Positions 1-8,372 of a stretch of 64,000 bases of DNA are shown in pieces (positions within the stretch are counted from its first letter, which is position 1; every line of letters begins with the position of its first letter). Origin of the DNA: Nilaparvata lugens. Its lineage: Eukaryota > Arthropoda > Insecta > Hemiptera > Delphacidae. The position numbers and the translations under genes were made by a program. The notes beneath the pieces were generated by a model. That model saw only the letters and a program-made list of their open reading frames with translations, ran no database searches and was not told the origin of the DNA. The stretch covers positions 60,691,553-60,755,552 of the forward strand of contig NC_052507.1 in NCBI RefSeq assembly GCF_014356525.2, given 5' to 3'.

Positions 1-1463
1 TTATACTTGCATTTCACAACAGTATAGAACAATATTACAAACATTCATAGAGGTAAGATGATATAAAAATATTCCACTGAATTGATCATGCTTTAAATAA
101 TTTTTCATGAATTATTCATTCATTTAAAAGACTCCAAATGCTGTCTTCTCCATAATATTATCAGAGAAAATATTCATTTAGTCTGGATATAATTGATACG
201 TTCATTATCATGATTCACGGTCATTATGGTATTAAAAATAAAATAAAATCTTATTTTTACTCTCAAAAATATAAAATTCGTAATTTGTATTCATTAGAAA
301 CCAACATTATTTCAATTTTTGAGTGACATCATTCCTCAAAATCTCATCCTTCGATTATCAAATATTTAGTGTGAATGCGTGAGGCCGGATCTACAAACAG
401 TTATGAGCTTCAAATTAATTCCCGGTGGTTCAGAACCAATAATTTTTCATCTAGCATCATTATTCCTCCCATTATCCACGCACAAGTCTAGGTCTCATGT
501 GGGCATCACCCTTAGCCATAGAAAACATTTGAATTATCAGTTTACTCTATGTTTTCCATGACAAACAACTTATTCTGAACTCTTTAAACGACTTTTACCT
601 CACTGCAAATTTGATGATTTACTCACTTTTGACGGTTTTGAAAAGTGAATCATGTAATTCAACTTTTCATCATCATACTGAGTCGTCATAATACTGATGA
701 TTTTCCTTATTAGGGTTGGAATACATTACAAGAGAGAACGTTTAAAAGATTGTCAATTATCATATTCATACTGTGAAATACAGTATGAATTACAAGTCGT
801 AATCCTAAATGTTTGATTCGGTTATTGTAATGTTCATATTTTTACTAATTTCCTACAATTCTTATTTGTTCTAGAAATATTTATCTAGCTTTCTCATTCC
901 CAACAATCAGTTTGCTCAAACTAAAAATGTCCATTATCATGAAGCATCCCTACAATATCACAACCGATGTAAAAGGCAATAGCAATCAGATTGGGAATGT
1001 GTAAAGTAGCAGCGCAATGGCGAACAGAAACGATTTAATTTCGCCTTGAATTGGTATGTTCAGCACTGATAAGCCGCTTTGTAGAACAGACAACTTTGGA
1101 AATGAGAGAGAAAATTGGTAGTTGAGACGGAGCGAAGAATTTGTAACACCCCTATTTAGACTGGGATCGATATACTTACGGCGCGCAGATTCAATTAAGA
1201 GAGCTTCAGATTCTGGTATAATGGGTTCACTATTAAATTTCTGTACTGTGGAGAAGTGACTGATTAAACAAAGTCCAGTAAGTTCTCTGATTCACAATAC
1301 AGACACATTGTTCTCAATTATTTATTTATCTGCGATGACCTATATACGATTTTCATGAAAGAATTGAAAAAGTGCTGGCCTTCGAATAGTATACCTCACT
1401 AAACCAAATCGGTTGATATATTTTCAAGTCTTCAATATGTCTATATAGGTACTAAAAATGTGA

Positions 1464-1545
1464 AGTACCCTTTATTATTTAAATTATTACAACGACTAGT
1501 TTCGACCAAACTCAGGTCATTTTCAAGTTCTTTTATTCTTTGATT
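1464..1545 (-). repeat. repeat fragment with degenerate hammerhead-like motif
   Basis: Read on the minus strand, the segment contains CTTGAAAATGACC, a 7-nt loop, then GGTCGAAACTAGTCG. The layout is that of a hammerhead ribozyme core (CUGANGA, stem II, GAAA) as known from Penelope-like elements and retrozymes. Two core positions differ (C3 to U and G8 to A), so self-cleavage is unlikely. The flank GTACCCTTTATT resembles the ends of the foldback repeats at 35568, 36058, 41401 and 41909, which suggests one repeat family. Confidence 0.4.
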
Positions 1546-3469
1546 TGTTGAGGAATGTTAATAAATTCAATTGTAATATTCACAAAACATGAGAACATAA
1601 TCTCAATCAACTTGAAAGAACCCATTCTCCACTCACAGACTCAATTCTTTGTGGAGAATATTCACTGTTAAATGTTTAAATGAATTTTATAAATTTGTAT
1701 TATGTTTTTGTGAATAAAAAGCTATTTGATTTTATATATTACAAGTACAAGTACGTATTTATATTGAGGACATGTCAGTGTATTTTCAATTATTTCAGTA
1801 AAAACATTATGGTGGGCCTACCATTGGTTATAATAGGACATGGAATAAAATATTTGAAATGAATACAATAATTAAATTTTCTATAATTAAATAATTTTTA
1901 GTTAATATATTTGAAATGAATTCTCATCATTTATAGTTATTACATCTACTGGCTGCAGTTCGAACTTGATACCGTATATTATTTTGTAGCCAATACAGCG
2001 TAGCCTACTGTGTATTTGAAATTACACATACAACCAGAATGTATTCTAATATTCTCATCATTACTTCCATCATATCATTCTGACATAAATATTATGAATA
2101 TTGACATTTTGAATCTCAATTTCCAATAGTGTCATGCTTATAGTACACTATAATTTTCCACAAAACAAAAATGTCCAACTATTGTTCATTGAAGAACGAG
2201 AAGTCCATAGAACACAATTAATAGGGACCGAGGTTTCAATATCCTGAAATGTTTTCAATATGCAAATAAATGTACAAACACACTCTGTACTTGATATTGA
2301 CGGTTTGACAATATCAAGACAATGAAACCTCTCTTGATCATCAAATCGTGTTGGATCATTTAATTTTTATTTTTCATTTAATCACTTTTTTCGTTTAATT
2401 CATCAACTATTCTAATCTCATCTCCATCTTAATTAGCAATCATCACTTCATATCGAAACAAGAAATTCATTCCCATAAATAAATACTTCAAAATAGTTAC
2501 TAATGAACCATAATTTTTATAAAACCAGATTAAAGTTGAAAAACCTTAGTTAACGCAACTGTAATGTCAGATTATTCTTCATTTTCACAGTAGGCTATAA
2601 CGAATGATGGGGGGGAAAGAACTGTAACCTTAACAGGGTTTCAAATACAAAACGTATGATCCAAGTTCAACATTCACCAAGTCCAAATTCCACATGCATA
2701 ATTCCCCCATTATTTATATTGAATTTGCAAGATATGAATTTGGATACTGTACAACTACCTAGTTTGGTTCAAACTTGAATTGAACTGACAAGTTCAAGTT
2801 GAAAGTGGAGTACACGTGGCCCAGTTTAAATTGCAGTCAGTTTCCTTCCCCAGTCTCAAATGTCCTCTCAAAAGTTGAGCACAATATTAATTACAGTACA
2901 TTGTAGCCCACAGTAGTTGAGCAGCTTTCCTCGACTGCAACTCTTGCACTGTTACAACAATAGTTAGGAACTGTTACACTGAGAACTGTTACAACATTAG
3001 TTATTATCATCAGGGCACACCGCTTTCAAGTTATTAAACTTGGCCAGTCATGTGCAGGATAGAGTTGGTGGTAACTTATCCCATCTCAGAGTGACTTAAG
3101 TGAGTGTTCACTCTTGTATTTGGATGTGTCTTGGGCAGAGAGAGAAATCATTAAGAGAGAGTGAATCAGAGAGCGAGAGAGAGTGATAAGGTGCAGGTTA
3201 TGATAGAAGTTTCTGTCTCTTTTGTTTTCAAACTTTTAGGGTAAAATTCAAACTCGACATTCCTGGATTTTAATTTTCGCACATAAAATAGACTTGAAAT
3301 ATTCTCTACTGCTCGAGGAGAATCTGAGTGACTTTCTCGAATAGACCAAAAGAAATACCAATGTACCGTACCTAGAATACATTGTATTATACAAGTATTC
3401 TAGGTACATTGAGAAATACAATTGCTCTTCCGAAATTAATGCAAACAAATGAAAATATTTTATTATCAT

Positions 3470-3590
3470 CAACTCCTATCATAGGCAAAGCGTATGTAGT
3501 TGGATACAAAAATTATCAAAATATTTCATCATTATTATCCCTTATCATAGGCAAAGCGTATCTAACTATACGTATCTAACTAAATGAAGG
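3470..3590. repeat. two-copy direct repeat (~66 bp period)
   Basis: The 18-mer ATCATAGGCAAAGCGTAT occurs at 3478 and again at 3544, within two similar units of about 66 bp. This is a local tandem duplication with no coding potential. Confidence 0.6.
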
Positions 3591-4521
3591 ATAAACAAAA
3601 ATTATGCTATTTTAATAATCAGTCTCCTGATTTCAGTTAGAAAATTTTTCCAATAATCCAGTGCTTGCAAAATCCTAGTACAGTAAGATCTGAATACTCA
3701 AATACTTGAATTTGGATATGTTCTCTGAATACCCGATTTTTTCATGGCCAGACAAAAAATGATCACTGCCAACTTGGATTATTAAATTTCCAATCATATT
3801 TCAAAATGCCAACTCGAAAGTCATATTCCTTTCTCAATAATTGTTACAGATACATTTACTAAATGAAATATTTCCCAGCAACTTCATATCCTCCATTGCT
3901 GCATTTCAAACCAACTTCAAAATTTATTGATGATTTATATGTATATATGTATTCATATTTTACCAAAGTTAGTCGTTTTGTTATAGCGCTAATAAAACAA
4001 TGTGTGGTCTAAGTTTATTAAGCAGATATTAATTACTACTAATGGAATATCTATATATTTCTAGAAAGCTGTAAGTAGTCCAAATTTGTCGCAGGTGTAG
4101 GCTATGATTTTATAAACACTAGACGATCTATGGTTTTAGTATGGTTTAGAAATAGAATCTTCCACATTTGTCTAAACACAGGCGTGTTATAACCTGAATA
4201 GCATAATAGAGTATTTATTGTCTTAATTTAGCAAATATAGATTAGAATCTTTCAAACTAGCACTATTTTTGCTGTTAATTCTTTATAATAAATGTGTCTC
4301 TTCTTAACTCAGTGTCTTTATCGTACTTATGTATTTTCTATTATCTATTAAAATACATGTTACAATAATAATTGTTCACAGTTGTTTGTTTTTAGTTAAT
4401 TTTCGTTGTTCACGATCATATTACTTTTGTCTATTTTTCTGTTACACAGTAGAAAATGTTGGATAATACTTCCATCTTGATATTTTAGCGAACAATCGAT
4501 AGTTATTTGAATTTATCTGTT

Positions 4522-4527
4522 TATCTA
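4522..4527 (+). repeat. target-site duplication, left (TATCTA)
   Basis: TATCTA lies immediately outside the left inverted repeat and is repeated without change at 8367-8372, immediately outside the right one. A 6-bp duplication is the hallmark of Polinton/Maverick integration by a retroviral-type integrase. Confidence 0.9.
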
Positions 4528-4558
4528 AGTAGGGGTAAAGTGAGACTTCTGGAGAAAA

Positions 4559-4617
4559 GCTGCCCCAAAGCTGCCCCAAACCTGCCCCAAACCTGGCTCA
4601 AATCTGCCCCAAATCTG
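4559..4617 (+). repeat. subterminal G-rich decamer array (left)
   Basis: Five tandem decamers of the form CTGCCCCAAA, one with a variant core (CTGGCTCAAA). On the complementary strand this gives four runs of GGGG, each preceded by TTT, a G-quadruplex-capable pattern. The same array lies at the mirror position in the right arm (about 8278-8335). Confidence 0.8.
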
Positions 4618-4737
4618 ATTCTTGGTTCTAACCTTGCCCAATCCAATGTAATCTCATCTAACCTAACCTAGCCATACCCCTAATCTCACAATAAACCTCA
4701 AATGAAGATTTCCCACTTTTTTGGAAAAAAAAAACTA

Positions 4738-5510
4738 GATCCAGCTTTTTTTTATTTCTTGAATAACTAAGAAACCATTAATTTTACAAAAAATCTACAA
4801 GAGTAACTTTTTCCAGTAAATCTAATAACGAATCCATTGACACCCCATTTGTCAAGATTGAACAGAAAATAAGGATCTCATAGATCCAGCTTTTTTCAAT
4901 TTCTTGAATAACTAAGAAACCATTAATTTTACAAAAAATTTACAGGAATAACTTTTTCCAGTAAATCTAATAACAAATCCATTGACACCCCATTTGTCAA
5001 GATTGAACAGAAAATAAGGATCTCATAGATCCAGCTTTTTTCAATTTCTTTAATAACTAAGAAACCATTAATTTTACAAAAATCTACAAGAGTAACTTTT
5101 TCCAGTAAATCCATTGACACCCCATTTGTCAAGATTGAACAAAAAATAAGGATCTCATGGGAAAACTAGATCCAGCTTTTTTTTATTTCTTGAATAACTA
5201 GGAAACCGTTAATTTTACAAAAAATCTACAAGAGTAACTTTTTCCAGTAAATCTAATAACGAATCCATTGACACCCCATTTGTCAAGATTGAACAGAAAA
5301 TAAGGATCTCATGGGAAAACTAGATCCAGCTTTTTTCAATTTCTTTAATAACTAAGAAACCATTAATTTTACAAAAATCTACAAGAGTAACTTTTTCCAG
5401 TAAATCCATTGACACCCCATTTGTCAAGATTGAACAAAAAATAAGGAAAAAGTAGATCCAATTTCTTGAATAACTAAGAATAATTTTTTTCAGTAAATCC
5501 ATTATTTGTC
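4738..5510 (+). repeat. ~145-bp tandem repeats inside left TIR
   Basis: Units begin with GATCCAGCTTTTTT and contain TTACAAAAAATCTACAAG, ATTGACACCCCATTTGTC and AAGATTGAACAGAAAATAAG. They start near 4738, 4883, 5028, 5169, 5323 and 5455, and the innermost is degraded. Short minus-strand open frames here (for example 4929-5132 and 5320-5502) are translations of the repeat, not genes. Confidence 0.8.
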
Positions 5511-5588
5511 AAGGGGATCCTAACTCTGAAACTGAGCAACAAGCATTTTTATGTTGAGACCCTTTCTTAAGCAAACCTCAGCACTAAA

Positions 5589-5616
5589 CCCCCCCCCCCA
5601 CAGGGGGGGGGGGGGG
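5589..5616. repeat. C11-ACA-G14 hairpin in left TIR
   Basis: Eleven C (5589-5599), the loop ACA, then fourteen G (5603-5616). The right arm has the matching structure at 7630-7653 with C11 and G10. The strand can form a very stable hairpin or a G-quadruplex. It lies about 80 bp upstream of the start codon of the capsid-like gene. Confidence 0.85.
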
Positions 5617-5695
5617 CTTGACCCTCTGCCTTTAACCAGCTAAGCTTGAAAACTCACCTCAGGTTGTATTGAGATGAAAAAAATATATAATAAAA

Positions 5696-6904
5696 ATGTA
5701 TAAGAAAGAAGTCAAGTCGGATATATTACTTGTTGATCAGAGTGTACATCTTGATGAGAGTATTACCAAATATGAGTATATCACTCACACACCATATATT
5801 CAACAGACATTTAATTACAATGATGAAATTCGAATTAGTTTAAAACAAGAAGATATTTATACACTCCCAAGTAGAAGTTTTCTCATAATTGAAGGCGAAA
5901 TCAAAGTGAAAGATAAGAATGATGTTGAAACCAAGGACTTTTCACTTATCAATAATGGAGTTGCATACCTATTTGATGAAATCAGATATGAATTGGGAGG
6001 GGTTGAAGTTGATCGCACACGTAATGTAGGATTGACAACAACCATGAAAAACTATCTACGTCAATCAAAACTCAATGAAAAAATTATGGAGAATGCAGGA
6101 TGGAAGTTGACTGGATGGAAAAGTTTAGATAAATTCTGCTTTTGCATTCCTCTGGATATGTGGTTAGGTGTAATGGAAGACTATAGAAAAGTTCTATTAA
6201 ATGTTCGTCAGGAAATTGTTCTATTAAGATCATCATCAGACTTAAATTGTATTGAATCAGAGACAGCAAAATCGGTGAAAATTGATATTACAAAACTACA
6301 ATGGAAAGTACCCTATATACATGCTTCTGACACTGTTCGTCTTGATCTGCTGAGTTTAACACATAGTGATATACCAATTACCATTCCATTCAGATCATGG
6401 GAATTGCATGAATTTCCACAATTACCTGAAACTACTAATCTTCAATGGACAGTTAAGACAACTTCGAACATATTGAAACCTAGATTCATTATTCTTGGAT
6501 TACAAAAGAATAGGAAAAATGTTATAACTGCTAACAGGTCACATTTCGATTTCTGTAATCTGAACAATGTTAATCTCTATTTAAATGCTCAATCATTCCC
6601 CTATGAAAATATTGTTGGTAATAAACATTTATTGTATCACATGTTCTCTGAATTCCAAAATGAATACTATCCTTATAACAGCAGTACATCAATTGAGTAT
6701 AAAACATTCGATGAATATGCACCATTGGTTGTTATAGACTGTAGTAAGCAAAATGAACTATTGAAATCTGGTGCAATAGACATAAAGTTGACATTGGAAA
6801 CAACAAATAATTTCTCAGAAAAAACCAGTGCCTACTGTTTAATCCTCTATGATAATGAGTTTGAATATACACCATTGAGTGGAACAGTAAAAAGAGTATT
6901 ATAA
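5696..6904 (+). CDS. double-jelly-roll (DJR) capsid-like protein
   Basis: An intact 402-codon frame runs from ATG at 5696 to TAA, with no internal stop or frameshift. It resembles the arthropod double-jelly-roll-like proteins related to major capsid proteins of Polinton, adintovirus and adenovirus type. Conserved-looking blocks are DEIRYELGGVEVDRTRN (residues 94-110), RSWELHEFPQLP (233-244), KPRFIILGLQ (261-270) and APLVVIDCSKQN (342-353). I infer the first jelly roll at about residues 35-205 and the second at about 225-390. There is no signal peptide or membrane segment. At 402 aa it is shorter than the roughly 600-aa major capsid proteins of full Polintons, so loops or a tower may be missing. 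The ATG overlaps the last two bases of the left TIR, so its promoter must lie in the TIR. It faces the 90-aa gene across about 350 bp. Expected role: self-assembling capsid shell, or a domesticated derivative. The family call is from recall of motifs; the function is inferred. Confidence 0.8.
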   Translation: MYKKEVKSDILLVDQSVHLDESITKYEYITHTPYIQQTFNYNDEIRISLKQEDIYTLPSRSFLIIEGEIKVKDKNDVETKDFSLINNGVAYLFDEIRYELGGVEVDRTRNVGLTTTMKNYLRQSKLNEKIMENAGWKLTGWKSLDKFCFCIPLDMWLGVMEDYRKVLLNVRQEIVLLRSSSDLNCIESETAKSVKIDITKLQWKVPYIHASDTVRLDLLSLTHSDIPITIPFRSWELHEFPQLPETTNLQWTVKTTSNILKPRFIILGLQKNRKNVITANRSHFDFCNLNNVNLYLNAQSFPYENIVGNKHLLYHMFSEFQNEYYPYNSSTSIEYKTFDEYAPLVVIDCSKQNELLKSGAIDIKLTLETTNNFSEKTSAYCLILYDNEFEYTPLSGTVKRVL

Positions 6905-7253
6905 ATCTTCTATAAAATAACAAAGAACTGGACAATATTCAAATCAAAAGTATTATCTACAAATGTATCAATATTTTACCTTCAGTATCATCCCATTGAT
7001 TTGTAGAATTGCTCTTGTCTTAATCTCAACCATTTTCTTCAAATTTAATTTTAAAGCATTTTATATTATTATTCAATTTATCAGCTTCTTTCAAAGCAAA
7101 ATACTGACTGTGATGATATAGTGCTATCCATATGAGCTTAGATTTTTCATTAAAGTTGAATAATGTTCTTGGTCTGGGTAACCAAACCTACATTTTTTTT
7201 CTGGGTGTACTCACCTACATCTACAATTTCTTTCTGGGTGTACTCACCTAAAC
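6905..7253. other. convergent intergenic spacer of the element
   Basis: The spacer lies between the 3' ends of the two convergent element genes. It is AT-rich with no canonical AATAAA on the plus strand; ATTAAA near 7150 is a weak candidate poly(A) signal. Its right edge holds two copies of a 33-bp-period repeat (about 7198-7220 and 7231-7253). Read on the minus strand, each contains AGGTGAGTAC, a consensus 5' splice donor, placed just after the stop codon of the 90-aa ORF. Confidence 0.65.
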
Positions 7254-7526
7254 CTACGATTTTCCACCTATATTTATTACATTTTTTTCATACCATTCTT
7301 TAAAAGAGATTCCAGAAGAAAGTGAGAATTGTTGGATTAAGTTTGGATCAGTCATATACTTCCATTCTTTTTCATTATTGAGATTGATGTTTGGTATGAA
7401 AGTTGCAGCTAATGGTATACATTGTAAAAAATGGAAAAAATTCTGAATCAAATTTTTGATATCAACATTAATATCTCTATTATTATCTTTATTATACAAA
7501 TATCGACCAAATTTATCAACACTCAT
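7254..7526 (-). CDS. 90-aa hypothetical protein of the mini-Polinton
   Basis: An ATG-initiated frame of 90 codons on the minus strand ends in TAG. Its ATG lies 5 nt inside the inner edge of the right TIR, so it shares with the capsid-like gene an almost identical upstream leader and inverted-repeat promoter region. The protein is moderately charged and Asn-rich (DKFGRYLYNKDNNRD near the N-terminus), with an aromatic/hydrophobic stretch NLIQNFFHFLQCIPLAATF at about residues 26-44 and a tail SFKEWYEKNVINIGGKS. I recognise no family. From its position it could be a minor capsid, scaffold or regulatory factor, but this is inference. Tandem splice-donor-like repeats directly after the stop leave open a spliced longer form. 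Confidence 0.5.
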   Translation of the reverse strand: MSVDKFGRYLYNKDNNRDINVDIKNLIQNFFHFLQCIPLAATFIPNINLNNEKEWKYMTDPNLIQQFSLSSGISFKEWYEKNVINIGGKS

Positions 7527-7531
7527 GATCT

Positions 7532-8366
7532 ATTTTTATTATATATTTTTTTCTTCTCAATACAACCTGAGGTGAGTTTTCAAATAGCTCAAACTTAGCT
7601 GGTTAAAGACAGAGGGTCAAGCCCCCCAACCCCCCCCCCCACAGGGGGGGGGGTTTAGTGCTGAGGTTTGCTTAAGAAAGGGTCTCAACATAAAAATGCT
7701 TGTTGCTCAGTTTCAGAGTTAGGATCCCTTGACAAATAATGGACTTACTGAAAAAAATTATTCTTAGTTATTCAAGAAATTGGATCTAATTTTTCCTTAT
7801 TTTCTGTTCAATCTTGATAAATGGAAAAAGTTATTCTTGGTTTCTTAGTTATTGGATCTAGTTTTCCCATGAGATCCTTATTTTCTGTTCAATCTTGACA
7901 AATGGATTCGTTATTAGATTTACTGGAAAAAGTTACTCTTGTAGATTTTTTGTAAAATTAACGGTTTCTTAGTTATTCAAGAAATAAAAAAAAAAGCTGG
8001 ATCTAGTTTTCCCATGAGATCCTTATTTTCTGTTCAATCTTGACAAATGGGGTGTCAATGGATTCGTTATTAGATTTACTGGAAAAAGTTACTCTTGTAG
8101 ATTTTTTGTAAAATTAACGGTTTCTTAGTTATTCAAGAAATAAAAAAAGCTTGATCTAGTTTTTTTTCTCCAAAAAAGTGGGAAATCTTCATTTGAGGTT
8201 TATTGTGAGATTAGGGGTATGACTAGGTTAGGTTAGATGAGATTTCATTGGATTGGGCAAGGTTAGAACCAAGAATCAGATTTGGGGCAGATTTGAGCCA
8301 GGTTTGGGGCAGGTTTGGGGCAGCTTTGGGGCAGCTTTTCTCCAGAAGTCTCACTTTACCCCTACT
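7532..8366 (-). repeat. right terminal inverted repeat
   Basis: This is the complement of 4528-5697 with fewer copies of the 145-bp unit (starts on the minus strand near 8152, 8000, 7855 and a degraded one near 7783). It contains the C11-ACA-G10 hairpin (7630-7653) and the GGGG array (about 8278-8335), and ends in CTTTACCCCTACT. A TTAGG dimer occurs near 8228 on the plus strand, too short to call telomeric. Confidence 0.85.
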
Positions 8367-8372
8367 TATCTA
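8367..8372 (+). repeat. target-site duplication, right (TATCTA)
   Basis: Exact match to 4522-4527, directly abutting the right end of the element. Confidence 0.9.

Larger units (their letters stand above)
1..4521. other. AT-rich noncoding stretch
   Basis: No coding region is recognisable on either strand; the longest open frames are about 60-75 codons, many without ATG, and none has a family signature. Structure seen: a 10-bp perfect hairpin (TTCATACTGT and its complement) at 764-790, a hammerhead-like repeat fragment at 1464-1545, a GA-rich run near 3120-3190, a hairpin built on GTACCTAGAATA at about 3367-3408, and a direct repeat of about 66 bp at 3470-3590 sharing ATCATAGGCAAAGCGTAT. Confidence 0.7.
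4528..5697 (+). repeat. left terminal inverted repeat
   Basis: This arm pairs with 7532-8366. From outside in it holds the AGT terminus, a CTGCCCCAAA-type decamer array (4559-4617), a TTAGG-like dimer, about five and a half tandem units of roughly 145 bp (starting at 4738, 4883, 5028, 5169, 5323, 5455), a C11-ACA-G14 hairpin (5589-5616) and an A/T-rich leader that ends at the ATG of the capsid-like gene. It is about 335 bp longer than the right arm because it has more copies of the 145-bp unit. Confidence 0.85.
4528..8366. mobile_element. capsid-only mini-Polinton (non-autonomous Polinton/Maverick-like element)
   Basis: The element is 3,839 bp and is bounded by a perfect 6-bp TSD (TATCTA). 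Its ends read AGTAGGGGTAAAG...CTTTACCCCTACT, the AGT...ACT type found on Polintons. Inverted repeats of about 1,170 bp (left) and 835 bp (right) make up roughly half its length; the outer 210 bp differ at only three positions that I count by eye. The unique interior (5698-7531) holds two convergent ORFs: a 402-aa double-jelly-roll capsid-like protein and a 90-aa protein of unknown function. Autonomous Polintons are 15-20 kb and encode protein-primed DNA polymerase B, an RVE integrase, a protease and a packaging ATPase; none is present. Transposition must therefore have used enzymes supplied in trans. The intact TSD, similar TIRs and open capsid frame indicate a fairly recent insertion. Assignment to Polinton rests on ends, TSD and capsid fold, not on a polymerase or integrase gene. 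Confidence 0.85.

Noticed and set aside
4929..5502. Minus-strand ORFs with repeated VSMDLLEKVTLVDF
   Set aside because: They are translations of the 145-bp tandem units in the TIR and reappear with each unit.
8221..8240. TTAGG motif in the TIR as a telomere remnant
   Set aside because: Only two units, which is common by chance in insect DNA. Not enough for a telomeric or subtelomeric call.
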